DNA from: JAJPHU01 sp035553375
GTDB lineage: Bacteria > Planctomycetota > Planctomycetia > Gemmatales > Gemmataceae
Length of the DNA: 64,000 nucleotides
Direction: 5' to 3'
Assembly (NCBI GenBank): GCA_035553375.1
Contig: DATNCY010000250.1
Coordinates: forward strand, 1-64,000
Position numbers and translations under genes: made by a program. The notes below the pieces were generated by a model that made no database searches, was not told the origin of the DNA, and saw only the letters and a program-made list of their open reading frames with translations. Below, piece after piece: positions 1-8,107 of the stretch (its first letter is position 1; each line of letters opens with the position of its first letter).

Positions 1-992
1 CTCTCTTCCGGGTCTTCGGGGATCGGCGGCTGGTCCGGCGTTTCGATCGAGCGAGCTATGTCCAGGCACTCCCGTAGGAAACATTCCAGCCATTCCATCT
101 GGCTCACCTTGGAGCGTGAGAAGAAATGGATTGATTCGGAATCCAGTTCAACGCTTTTCGACCAGCTTACACCACCGAATGCCCGAGTCTCTTTCACCAA
201 AGAGATACCGCGCCGAGCGGCGGCTTCCGTGTCCATGCGAGAGAAGGTGTTGAAATAAAGCTTCTCTGGAGCTGCGTGAATAAAGCCAATCCAGTACTTG
301 CCTCCCTCAAGGCTGACTCCATTGTAATTCCACGCATCCGAGACTCTAATTTTTTTGACTTTACAGGTGACTGCGGCCTCGCGTAGCATGTTGAGCCAAC
401 TCGATAAGGCACGAAGGCCATCGGGCATGTACTTACCCACTTGAGTCAGATTCATATTCCTCCCCCATAAGAAGTCCAGGAATTGTCGCGCGAGAAAGTT
501 GGCAACCTGGCCAGCCGTCTCGATGTCAGGCAATTCTTTTTCCAGCCAATCGGCGAACTCAAACCAGCGGATCTCCAAGTCTGGGCGAGCGTCTTCCGAT
601 TGGAACACTTCTGGATAGCGGGTCAGAAGAATTAACCGCGTTTGTTCGATTCCGCACTCGCGGAGAAGTACTCGATACCCCTCCAACTGCCCGGCCCGCA
701 ACTCGGACTCGGCTTTCACTTCAACCCAAACAAGTTGATAAGGCGCACGAAATTCCAAATCGGGCCGCCCCTGGCCAGCTTCCACTTGGGTTCGGACTAT
801 AATCGCGCTGGCCTCGTCCTGAGGCAAGTCAATAAAACCACCCGTTAGCTGTCTCACCAACCGCACTCCGACCTCGGGAGCCAGAATCAGCAACTGTTCC
901 AGCACGACAGCCAGCGACTCGGTCAAGAAGTTTTCATCTTGCCGCGCCGCCCACTTATGCAATCGCGCAAACAGATTGGGACCGCTGGGCAC
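1..992 (-). CDS. PD-(D/E)XK nuclease superfamily protein, 3' end cut by window edge
   Basis: An open frame of 330 codons runs from a GTG at 992 off the left edge. The start lies 3 bases after the guaA stop and has a GGGAG Shine-Dalgarno about 8 bases upstream. Near residues 75-93 the protein reads GRPDLEF, then a hydrophobic strand, then VWVEVKAE. This fits the D-x(n)-ExK core of PD-(D/E)XK nucleases, with D78, E91 and K93 as candidate catalytic residues. The N-terminal part (NLFARLHKW, ENFLTESLAVVLE) resembles the family Pfam calls PDDEXK_4; that assignment is from memory. The second half is unassigned. A cellular role (defence, repair) is not shown by the sequence. It is probably co-transcribed with guaA. 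Confidence 0.75.
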   Translation of the reverse strand, partial: MPSGPNLFARLHKWAARQDENFLTESLAVVLEQLLILAPEVGVRLVRQLTGGFIDLPQDEASAIIVRTQVEAGQGRPDLEFRAPYQLVWVEVKAESELRAGQLEGYRVLLRECGIEQTRLILLTRYPEVFQSEDARPDLEIRWFEFADWLEKELPDIETAGQVANFLARQFLDFLWGRNMNLTQVGKYMPDGLRALSSWLNMLREAAVTCKVKKIRVSDAWNYNGVSLEGGKYWIGFIHAAPEKLYFNTFSRMDTEAAARRGISLVKETRAFGGVSWSKSVELDSESIHFFSRSKVSQMEWLECFLRECLDIARSIETPDQPPIPEDPEE

Positions 993-995
993 GGC

Positions 996-2549
996 TCACT
1001 CCCATTCAATCGTCGCCGGCGGTTTGCTGGTTATATCGTAAACAACGCGGTTCACCCCCGCCACGGAATTGACAATACGCGCGGCGATCTTGCCCAGCAA
1101 TTCATACGGCAATTTCGACCAATCCGCCGTCATGAAATCGTCGGTCTGCACCACGCGCAGGGCAATGGCGTTTTCGTAAGTGCGGCCATCGCCCATGACG
1201 CCGACCGACTGCACCGGCAGCAGCACCGCGAACGCCTGCGAGGTTTTGCGATACCACCCCGATTGCTTCAGTTCCTCCAATAAAATCGCATCCGCCTGCC
1301 GCAGCACGACGAGACGCTCGGCCGTGATTGGTCCCAGACAGCGCACCGCCAAACCGGGGCCAGGGAATGGATGACGATAGACCAGCGTCTCCGGCAACCC
1401 CAGTTCGACGCCCAGCCGCCGCACTTCGTCCTTGAACAGATCCTTGAGCGGTTCAATCAGCTCGAAGCCAAGTTCCTTGGGCAGTCCGCCGACGTTGTGG
1501 TGCGTCTTGATGTTGGCCGCCGGGCCATCTCGCGCGCCGCCGCTTTCGATTACATCGGGGTATAGTGTGCCCTGAGCGAGAAAGTGCGCGTTCTCAATGT
1601 GACGGGCCTCGTCCTTGAACACGTCGATGAATACATGGCCGATGCGCCGGCGTTTCTCTTGCGGATCGCTAATGTCTTTTAAGGCGGCGAGAAAGCGCTC
1701 ACCGGCATCGACGATGCGCAGATCGGCCTGAAAATGGCCGGAAAACATGCGTTTCACCGACTCGACCTCGCCCTGACGCAGCAGTCCATTATCGACGAAA
1801 ATGCAACACACCTGCCGGCCAACGGCTCGCAACAACAAAGCGGCCGTCACCGACGAATCGACGCCGCCGGACAGCCCGCAAATGACGCGCTTATCGCCGA
1901 TGCGCTCGACAAGTTCCGCCACGGTCTGCGTCAGAAACGAGCCGATTTGCCACAATCCCCGACAGCCGCACACGTCGAAGAGGAAGTTGCGCAGGATGCG
2001 CCCACCTTCAGGCGTGTGGCTGACTTCGGGATGAAATTGCAAGCCATACACCGGGCGCGTGCGATGACGAGTCGCGGCCATCGGACAGGTATCCGTGGTC
2101 GCCAGCGAGACGAAATCGCCCTGCACCATCTGCACCTGATCGCCGTGGCTCATCCACACGACGGTTTCGCTCGCCACTCCCGCAAACAGGCCGTTAGCGT
2201 CCTGAATATGACAGAGGGCCGGCCCGAACTCGCGGCTGAGGGCCGGCAATACCTTGCCGCCTAACAGATGACAGGCTAGCTGCATGCCATAGCAGATGCC
2301 CAGCACGGGGATATTGAGATCGAACAAACGCGGATCGCAGCGCGGCGCATTGGCCGCGTAGACGCTGGCCGGTCCACCGGAGAAAATCAGGCCGCGCGGC
2401 TTCAACTCGGCGACGCGCTCGGCCGAGATGTCGTGGCGCACAATCTGACAAAAGACGTTCAGCTCGCGGATGCGCCGGGCGATAAGCTGGCCATACTGCG
2501 AACCGAAGTCGAGGATGAGGATGCGTTCATTTTCGGGCAAAGCTGTCAT
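996..2549 (-). CDS. guaA: GMP synthase (glutamine-hydrolysing)
   Basis: Makes GMP from XMP, glutamine and ATP in cytosolic purine synthesis. The 517-residue protein has the full two-domain architecture. The class I glutamine amidotransferase has nucleophile C86 in GICYGMQ and the H173-x-E175 pair in FHPEVSH. The ATP-pyrophosphatase P-loop is SGGVDSS (about 227-233). The C-terminal dimerisation domain includes PGPGLAVR and ends in PPATIEWE, typical of the family. The ATG start gives a normal N-terminus leading into LILDFGSQYGQ. It starts 6 bases after proC and is followed after 3 bases by the nuclease-like gene, so the three are probably one transcript. Confidence 0.97.
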   Translation of the reverse strand: MTALPENERILILDFGSQYGQLIARRIRELNVFCQIVRHDISAERVAELKPRGLIFSGGPASVYAANAPRCDPRLFDLNIPVLGICYGMQLACHLLGGKVLPALSREFGPALCHIQDANGLFAGVASETVVWMSHGDQVQMVQGDFVSLATTDTCPMAATRHRTRPVYGLQFHPEVSHTPEGGRILRNFLFDVCGCRGLWQIGSFLTQTVAELVERIGDKRVICGLSGGVDSSVTAALLLRAVGRQVCCIFVDNGLLRQGEVESVKRMFSGHFQADLRIVDAGERFLAALKDISDPQEKRRRIGHVFIDVFKDEARHIENAHFLAQGTLYPDVIESGGARDGPAANIKTHHNVGGLPKELGFELIEPLKDLFKDEVRRLGVELGLPETLVYRHPFPGPGLAVRCLGPITAERLVVLRQADAILLEELKQSGWYRKTSQAFAVLLPVQSVGVMGDGRTYENAIALRVVQTDDFMTADWSKLPYELLGKIAARIVNSVAGVNRVVYDITSKPPATIEWE

Positions 2550-2555
2550 GATTCA

Positions 2556-3377
2556 TTATTTCGATTGACCCAGTTCCATCGCTCGGCGCGTGGCCGCCTC
2601 AACAGCGTCCATGAGCGCGCCGCGTACACCGCCGCGTTCCAGTGCATGCAGTCCGGCGATGGTGGTGCCGCCGGGGCTGGCCACCATATCCTTGAGCATG
2701 CCCGGATGTGTCTGCGTTTCCAGCACCATCTTCGCCGCGCCTAGCACCGTCTGCGCCGCCAGCGCCGTGGCCACGTCGCGCGGCAAACCCACACGCACGC
2801 CGCCATCGGATAGGGCTTCGATCATCAGGTAAACGAAGGCCGGCCCGCTGCCGGATAAGCCGGTGACGGCGTCGAGCAAATGCTCCGGCAGCCGAAATGC
2901 CACACCGACGGCATTAAGCAGGCGATCGACCTGGGCAATGTCTTCCGGCGTGGCATTCTCACCGGGACTGTATCCCGATGCACTGGCACCAAGCAAGCAG
3001 GGCGTGTTCGGCATGACACGCACCAATCGGCAGCCGGCACCGAGTCCCGCAGTCAGTTGCCGTAATGTGATGCCGGCCGCGATGGAGATGACAAGCCGCG
3101 TCTTGAGCAGCGGCCGAATTTCTTCCATGAGCGCGGCCATCGATTGCGGTTTGACGGCCAACACGAGTACATCGCTGCCGGAAACCACTTCGCGATTGTC
3201 GAGCATGGCCGGACAGCCGGTTTCGCTCGTGAATGCCTGCCGAGCCTGGGGTAAGGGATCGCTCGCTTGGCAACCCTCCGCGCGAATCAGGCCGGCACGC
3301 AGCCAGCCGCGCGCCAGGGCCGTCGCCATGCGTCCGGCACCGAGGAAGCCGACCGAAAGAGTCGCCGCATCCGCCAT
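2556..3377 (-). CDS. proC: Pyrroline-5-carboxylate reductase
   Basis: Last step of proline synthesis: NAD(P)H-dependent reduction of pyrroline-5-carboxylate. The 273-residue protein has an N-terminal Rossmann motif (GFLGAGRMATALARGW), the VKPQ and MPNTP loops, the dimerisation signature GLSGSGPAFVYLMIEAL, and SPGGTTIAGL near the C-terminus. The open frame continues 62 codons upstream, but that part runs through the palindromic repeat cluster at 3459-3600. The ATG at 3377 (MADAATLSVGF) places the nucleotide-binding motif at the usual distance and follows a purine-rich GGGAAGGATGGGCGAG stretch. Confidence 0.95.
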   Translation of the reverse strand: MADAATLSVGFLGAGRMATALARGWLRAGLIRAEGCQASDPLPQARQAFTSETGCPAMLDNREVVSGSDVLVLAVKPQSMAALMEEIRPLLKTRLVISIAAGITLRQLTAGLGAGCRLVRVMPNTPCLLGASASGYSPGENATPEDIAQVDRLLNAVGVAFRLPEHLLDAVTGLSGSGPAFVYLMIEALSDGGVRVGLPRDVATALAAQTVLGAAKMVLETQTHPGMLKDMVASPGGTTIAGLHALERGGVRGALMDAVEAATRRAMELGQSK

Positions 3378-3458
3378 GTCTCGCCCATCCTTCCCACGAA
3401 GAGAAGGAATCATCATACAGAAAGAGGGCGGCTTGCGTAAATCCTGACAATCTTCGTG

Positions 3459-3602
3459 GTAGGTCCGGCGAGCCGAGCCGGACATTTTCATAGTGCCGCT
3501 CGGCTGTAGGTCCGGCGAGCCGAGCCGGACTTTGACTTTATAGTGCCGCTCGGCTCGCGGCACCTACTCAAACCGTGCCGCTCGGCTCGCGGCACCTACC
3601 CT
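3459..3602. repeat. Cluster of palindromic repeats, AGGTCCGGCGAGCCGAGCCGG family
   Basis: Two copies of unit A (GTAGGTCCGGCGAGCCGAGC followed by CGGAC), at about 3459-3483 and 3507-3530, alternate with unit B (GTGCCGCTCGGCTCGCGGCA followed by CCTAC) at about 3543-3567 and 3575-3599. A truncated unit B lies near 3493-3506. Both units are self-complementary. The same A and B units recur inside the DUF1553 gene at 57725-57811. The cluster fills the gap between the start of proC and the end of the next gene upstream. It may act as a terminator for that gene, but it is best viewed as a REP-like element array. Confidence 0.85.
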
Positions 3603-3617
3603 TTTTGCCTGGTCGCT

Positions 3618-4187
3618 CTATTCTCCCAACGCGCGGCGATAGCACCAATCGAAGAGCAATTCCCACTCGTGTTTCTGGATTCGCCGGCACAGTTCGGCGC
3701 ACGGCACCTGCCCTACCAGCGCGGCGGCGCACAGATCGACGAACGCGCATGCATCCCAAACAGTCTGCGTGCGCAGGAAGGCGGCGGCCGGCGGCGCATT
3801 CGCCACTAACTCCGCGGCGGCGAAGCGCAGCGATTCGTAAACCGGATGCTCGCCGACTTGACGGAACCAATACTTGGCGTTGTCGAAGTCCGGTTCGCGG
3901 CGGTGCAAGATCGCGTGCCAGTAACTGCCGGTCGGCGTATGCAACTCCTGGCTGATCGCGTGGGATTCATCGAGAAAATTGAAATACAGCCATAGTCCCG
4001 CCCGGCAGGCGTCGGCCATGATCCGATCGCGCACCGGATGCGGCGCGAAGATGTTGTTGGCGTTCAGGACTTCGAGATGAGCGCGAGTGATCTTGCTGGC
4101 ATGGCCGGTGTCCAGCGGTGGCACCCACGGCTCACGCAACAACTCGGCGATGGCGGGGGCGTAGACGGTTGGATTGAAGGTTGTCAT
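3618..4187 (-). CDS. Conserved-looking hypothetical protein, 189 residues
   Basis: Function not recognised. The chosen ATG (MTTFNPTVYAP) has AAGGAG ten bases upstream; the frame extends 44 codons further without a better start. The protein is soluble, without signal peptide or membrane segment. It is rich in Trp, His and Cys in compact motifs: SYWHAILHRREPDFDNAKYW around residues 87-106, GEHPVYESL just after, and a C-terminal HEWELLFDWCYRRAL. The clustered His, Arg and Asp residues suggest a conserved active or binding site, which is inference. It is followed by the repeat cluster and then proC. Confidence 0.75.
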   Translation of the reverse strand: MTTFNPTVYAPAIAELLREPWVPPLDTGHASKITRAHLEVLNANNIFAPHPVRDRIMADACRAGLWLYFNFLDESHAISQELHTPTGSYWHAILHRREPDFDNAKYWFRQVGEHPVYESLRFAAAELVANAPPAAAFLRTQTVWDACAFVDLCAAALVGQVPCAELCRRIQKHEWELLFDWCYRRALGE

Positions 4188-4373
4188 GCGGCACGTACTC
4201 CTTGCGGAGCGTCCTGCTGCGCGGTTGGCGCGATCGTGTACTCTAAGGATTCTTCTACGGTTAGGGTGCGAAAACGACAACAGGCCCTCTCGGATCGCGA
4301 CCGCTTGCGATTTACCCACAACCGGCTGTGTTGGTAGAGTTCCATTCCGAAAGGTCAGGAGGACTCGCGCCGC

Positions 4374-5864
4374 ATGAGCCGTTCTTGTCGATACCGAATT
4401 ATCTTGCTTTCGCTTCTGGCGCTAGGGGTCGCGCTTCGCGTCCGGCAATATGCCGCCTGTCCCTCGTATTGGTATGACGAAGCCTATCTGCTGCTGAACA
4501 TTTTTCATCTGTCGTTCCTCGAATTGCTTGGTCCTCTGCGCGAGAATCAGGCCGCTCCGCCGTTGTTTTTGTGGATCTTGCGCGGGTTGTATCCGATTGT
4601 GGGAGGCAGCGAATGGGCGATGCGTCTGCCGGCCCTGGCGGCGAGCGTGGCGGGGTTGTTCGTCATGGTTCCCTTAGCTCGGCGCGTGGCGGGTCGGCGA
4701 GGCGGATTGTGGGCAGTTGCCTTCTGCGCCCTCGGCCATCATGCCGCCGCACATGCTGGCGAGGTTAAACCATACACGCTCGATTTCCTGATGACGGAGT
4801 TGATCTTGCTGGCCGCGCTTCGCTGTCTACGGCCTGTCCGTACCCTGCGATCCCGCGTTGTCGTATGTCTTCTGGCGGTGCTTGCGCCGTGGGCGTCATA
4901 TCCGGCCGTGTTCGTCCTCGGCGCGGCGTGCCTGGCTCTGCTGATTCGCGCATTCCATTGCCAGCCCGCAGCGCAAGCAAGGGGAACGAAAATGTTTGCT
5001 TGCGTCTCGGGCGGGTTGTTCTCGCTATCCAGTCTGATCCTGTGGCAGACCGTCGCCCGCCATCAGGCGACACCCGCCTTACGAGTGTTCTGGGCGTCGT
5101 CTTTTCTCGATCTCGCATCACCGGGCGCGGCATTGGTGTGGATAGTTCGCTGTCTCATCGAGATTGGCAATTACGGCACGCGCGAGATGGGCCTGCCGTT
5201 GCTCGTCCTGGCCCTCATCGGTGCCGTTTCTCTCTGGCGTCGTTCACCGTCGTGCGTCGTCTTGTTGATCGGGCCGTTTACGCTGGCGCTGATCGCCTCG
5301 GCGCTGCATCGCTATCCCCTCGGTGGCCGGCTGGTGTTTTTCCTGGTGCCGTGTATGTGGCTGCTGGCAGCGCGAGGCATCGGCACATTAGTCCGGTATC
5401 TCCCCGCGCATCGGATGCGGCTCGCCTGGGCGTTGCCGGTCGTGCTGCTGATTCCCGCCGCACTATGGGCCGGTCGTCTTTTCCTTGTAGTGACACCGCG
5501 TTGTCAGTTCCGCGAAGCGTTCGCCTACGTCGAGCAGCATCGTGGCGCAGCGGATCGCGTGTGGGTGTCGCATCCGCAGGTTTATGAGGTTTACTATGGT
5601 GAGAAGCCTATCCTGAGTCCTTATTCCTCGCCGCGGATGGTCGAACAGGCGGCGTATACCGGGCGATTGTGGATGATCTGCGCCGTCGCCGGCTCACGCG
5701 AACGGCTCACCGCTCCCGAAATGGTGGCCCGCGTGCGCGCGGCTACGTGCAAGGTTCTGGACCGCAGACGGTTTAAGGGGCTGGAGGTGACCCTCTATGC
5801 ACCTTGGGCTGGCGACGGCGAAGAATGTAATGTGAAAGATGGTGCCGCTGAACCTATGCGGTAG
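4374..5864 (+). CDS. GT39/ArnT-like membrane glycosyltransferase
   Basis: A 496-residue integral membrane protein with about ten hydrophobic segments. The N-terminus has the acidic motif of GT-C transferases in the first periplasmic loop (YWYDEAYLLL), followed by PPLFLWILRGLYP and RLPALAAS, as in the PMT_2/family 39 group. Such enzymes move a sugar from a polyprenyl-phosphate donor to lipid or protein at the outer face of the inner membrane; the substrate cannot be read. AGGAGG precedes the ATG by about 12 bases. Around residues 197-214 the chain carries the translation of a palindromic repeat (see 4961-5016), which looks like an in-frame insertion into a loop. Confidence 0.8.
   Translation: MSRSCRYRIILLSLLALGVALRVRQYAACPSYWYDEAYLLLNIFHLSFLELLGPLRENQAAPPLFLWILRGLYPIVGGSEWAMRLPALAASVAGLFVMVPLARRVAGRRGGLWAVAFCALGHHAAAHAGEVKPYTLDFLMTELILLAALRCLRPVRTLRSRVVVCLLAVLAPWASYPAVFVLGAACLALLIRAFHCQPAAQARGTKMFACVSGGLFSLSSLILWQTVARHQATPALRVFWASSFLDLASPGAALVWIVRCLIEIGNYGTREMGLPLLVLALIGAVSLWRRSPSCVVLLIGPFTLALIASALHRYPLGGRLVFFLVPCMWLLAARGIGTLVRYLPAHRMRLAWALPVVLLIPAALWAGRLFLVVTPRCQFREAFAYVEQHRGAADRVWVSHPQVYEVYYGEKPILSPYSSPRMVEQAAYTGRLWMICAVAGSRERLTAPEMVARVRAATCKVLDRRRFKGLEVTLYAPWAGDGEECNVKDGAAEPMR
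4961..5016. repeat. Palindromic repeat inside the GT39-like gene (CCCGCAGCGCAAGCAAGG family)
   Basis: CAGCCCGCAGCGCAAGCAAG, then GGGAACGAAAA, then an imperfect complementary arm TTTGCTTGCGTCTCGGGCGG. The left arm matches the perfect palindrome at 59477-59529. In another frame it reads LPARSASKG, a familiar chance translation of planctomycete repeats. It keeps the host frame open. Confidence 0.75.
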
Positions 5865-5942
5865 TAATCTCCTTGCCATCATCTTGGCAAACGGACATAC
5901 TTTAAAAATCTATTCGTGGCTCCTTCGCGGAGGAATCGAGCG

Positions 5943-6857
5943 ATGAGACATCGACAAAATCAGCGGGCGTCTTCGCTGCTCGCGGTGCTGGTGATCGGTA
6001 CGGTCTTTTGGCTTGCCGGAATCAACTCCATCCACGCCGCGCCTAAACCGCCGGCCAAACGACCGCATCTGAAGTTTTGCATTCTCGCCAACGAAAGAGA
6101 TGACGCCAAGGCGTTGGCAGCGGCGAAAAAACACTTCGCCGCTGCTGCGGAAGACGCCAAGCTCAAGGCGGAACTCAAACGACGTGCCGAGGATGGCAAG
6201 CCGCCTGCTGCCGTGAAAGTGGCTACCGATAAGGCTCCGGGTTACACATGGGTCGAGATCGCTCCCGCCTGCCTACGTTACTTGCGGCTCGATAATGCGT
6301 CGGCCGAAGATGCGAAACCTCTCGATCCTGGCCTCGACACGCCACGCGACACTACGCCACACAATGCTTTCTGGAAAGAAGTCGCCACCGCGCGCGACAA
6401 GGGCACACCGTTGCTCATGGCGAGGTCTTTGCCGGCATGTCTGCTTTACAGCCGTTCTTGTCAGAACAGGAAACTATCGAAGGAAGCACGCGAGCGGAAG
6501 AAATTTGAGTATTTTCTGCTAACCCGCGACCCGCAACCGGGCAAAGCACTGACGGGCAAACATTTGGCCTCAGCGCGAGCGGGAATGGATTCGAGAGGGA
6601 CTCCGTGTATCAACTTTGAATTGACCACGAAGGGCGGCGAACTCATGGCTGAGCTCTCGTCCCATAATCTGCCTTCCAGGGACGAAGAGTTTTTCGTGCG
6701 TTATCTGGCGATCATTCTCGACGAGCAAATCGTGACGGCCCCCAGCTTACGTTCCAAGATCGGCACCCAAGGGCAGATCGGCGGTTCATTCACCCGCCCG
6801 GAGATAGACGCGATCGTCACCGTGCTACGCGGCGACCTCCCGCCGGAGAAAAAGTAA
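5943..6857 (+). CDS. Secreted protein with an orphan SecD P1-head-like domain
   Basis: A 304-residue protein with an N-terminal signal segment (LLAVLVIGTVFWLAGINSIHA), an Ala/Lys-rich middle and a C-terminal domain resembling the first periplasmic (P1 head) region of SecD. Key matches are FLLTRDPQPGKALTGKHL, TPCINFELTTKGGELM, LAIILDEQIVTAPSL, GQIGGSFTRPEIDAIVTVLR and GDLPPE. SecD has these just before its transmembrane part, which is absent here. It is therefore not a SecD subunit but a stand-alone export-related or co-opted domain; the function is unknown. ATG 5943 is preferred over an in-frame GTG at 5916 because GGAGG lies 9 bases upstream. Confidence 0.75.
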   Translation: MRHRQNQRASSLLAVLVIGTVFWLAGINSIHAAPKPPAKRPHLKFCILANERDDAKALAAAKKHFAAAAEDAKLKAELKRRAEDGKPPAAVKVATDKAPGYTWVEIAPACLRYLRLDNASAEDAKPLDPGLDTPRDTTPHNAFWKEVATARDKGTPLLMARSLPACLLYSRSCQNRKLSKEARERKKFEYFLLTRDPQPGKALTGKHLASARAGMDSRGTPCINFELTTKGGELMAELSSHNLPSRDEEFFVRYLAIILDEQIVTAPSLRSKIGTQGQIGGSFTRPEIDAIVTVLRGDLPPEKK

Positions 6858-6871
6858 CCTGAGGGTGCCTC

Positions 6872-6932
6872 AAAGAATAAGTTCCGTTTAGCGGCGGTTC
6901 TGCGAACCGTCGTTAAACGGAACTTATTCTTT
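6872..6932. terminator. Bidirectional hairpin between convergent genes
   Basis: A 29-base arm AAAGAATAAGTTCCGTTTAG plus CGGCGGTTC pairs with its complement across a 3-base loop (TGC). The only two mismatches are G-T pairs, so the RNA stem is continuous. A-rich and T-rich ends flank it, so it can stop transcription in both directions. It sits 14 bases after the SecD-like gene and 12 bases after the LRR gene. Confidence 0.8.
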
Positions 6933-6944
6933 CCGATCATGGTC

Positions 6945-7712
6945 TTACTGCTTCTTCTTGTCGTCCTTTTTCGGCTCTGGCTTCTTATCGTCCTTTTTCG
7001 GCTCCGGTTTCTTGTCATCTTTCTTGGGCGCGGGTTTCTTGTCATCCTTCTTGGGCGCGGGTTTCTTGTCATCTTTCTTCGGTTCGGGCTTCTTGCCCTT
7101 CTTGTCATCCTTCTTCGGTTCCGGCTTCTTGTCGTCTTTCTTGGGGACGGGTTCCTCCTTGAAGCCGAGGTTGACATCCACGCTGGGAATCGCCTTCTTC
7201 AACTTCGCCGCGCCGGCGTCCGTCACCTTGGTTTGCCATACATAAAGATGTTTAAGCTTCTTCATTCCTTCAAGGTTGAGCAGTCCGGCGTCGCTAACGG
7301 CGGTGCCGTACAGGTTCAGATATTCGAGGTTGACCAATCCCTTGAGGTTTTCCAGTCCCTTGTCGGTGATCTTCGTTTTCTCCAGGTGTAACTCCGTCAA
7401 GTCCGTCAGCGGCTTGAGGTAAACAAGCTGAGCGTCCGTCACCGGCTGGCCGCGCAGATTCAGGCGGACGAGACCCTTCAAGTCCTTGAGCAACGCAAGA
7501 TGTTCGTCACCGAATTTGCCGTCGGTCTGGAGATAGGACACTTCCAGATGTTGATCGTTCTGCGCTAGTTCCAGAGCCAGGCCGCCGGACTGACGGATTT
7601 TCGTCAGCGCCTTCTTGCCGGCCTCGGTTTGCGCGATGGGAGCCGGCCCATCGGCCGCGATCATGCCGATCGCCAAGGCGAGCAGCAACGCGGTTGTTGT
7701 TAGCTTGTACAT
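6945..7712 (-). CDS. Secreted leucine-rich-repeat protein with Lys/Asp/Pro repeat tail
   Basis: 255 residues. A signal peptide (LTTTALLLALAIGMIAADG) precedes a short helical region and about five leucine-rich repeats of the LxxLTxLxLxxTxITDKGL type (about residues 75-190). The C-terminal 60 residues are a low-complexity tail of KKDDKKPEP and KKDDKKPAP units ending in KKDDKKKQ. LRR proteins of this kind are abundant in planctomycetes and mediate binding; no catalytic motif is present. The tail, very basic and acidic in alternation, may interact with wall or nucleic acid, but this is inference. Repeat slippage could vary its length between strains. Confidence 0.85.
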   Translation of the reverse strand: MYKLTTTALLLALAIGMIAADGPAPIAQTEAGKKALTKIRQSGGLALELAQNDQHLEVSYLQTDGKFGDEHLALLKDLKGLVRLNLRGQPVTDAQLVYLKPLTDLTELHLEKTKITDKGLENLKGLVNLEYLNLYGTAVSDAGLLNLEGMKKLKHLYVWQTKVTDAGAAKLKKAIPSVDVNLGFKEEPVPKKDDKKPEPKKDDKKGKKPEPKKDDKKPAPKKDDKKPAPKKDDKKPEPKKDDKKPEPKKDDKKKQ

Positions 7713-7739
7713 GGAAAAATATCTCCACTTGATCCAGGA

Positions 7740-8023
7740 TGGAAAACCAACGCCTCAATAGCCTCCACCTCGCCGCTGCGCATCAGGTGGATGCCGGTCA
7801 ACAGGACGCGCTAAACGTAGAGCAGCGGCTTGATGCGGCGCGGCCGTTCCTTGTCGAACAGCCGCCACTGCGTCTCGGCAAAGCCCAGGTAATGATGGCT
7901 ATGATAGCGCGTGATGCAGCCGGCCGCCAGACTTTTTAGTCCCTCATGCGCCGATGTCGTGTGAACGACCAACGGTGAAAGCAATTGTTCGAGGACGTAG
8001 CCGTTCTTCTTCAGTCGAGTCGT
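7740..8023 (-). pseudogene. Remnant of a PF10127-type predicted nucleotidyltransferase
   Basis: Reading from about 8023, the peptide contains KKNGYVLEQLLSPLVV, HHYLGFAETQWRLF and RRIKPLLYV. A TAG stop at 7811-7813 follows, and then in the same frame RVLLTGIHLMRSGEVEA. I recall these segments as the C-terminal half of the predicted nucleotidyltransferase family (RlaP/YcgL-like), where a Tyr normally stands at the TAG. The catalytic GSxxxG nucleotidyltransferase half is missing. The frame begins directly after the in-frame stop of the methyltransferase gene at 8108. It has no start codon or ribosome site of its own. Family identity is from memory. Confidence 0.6.
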
Positions 8024-8107
8024 CGTGAGAGGACGGATCGGGCGTAGCTGGGTATTCCGAAGACAGTGCAACCCTCTTGAAACCGGCTCGTAATTTGATT
8101 GCGTCCG

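Noticed and set aside
3378..3563. N-terminal extension of proC
   Set aside because: It is translation of palindromic repeats; homology starts at ATG 3377.
3459..3602. Possible CRISPR array
   Set aside because: Units are palindromes of two alternating kinds without unique spacers of constant length; they match the copies at 57725.
6945..7180. Possible CRISPR array
   Set aside because: The regular units are codon repeats of the KKDDKKP tail, without spacers.
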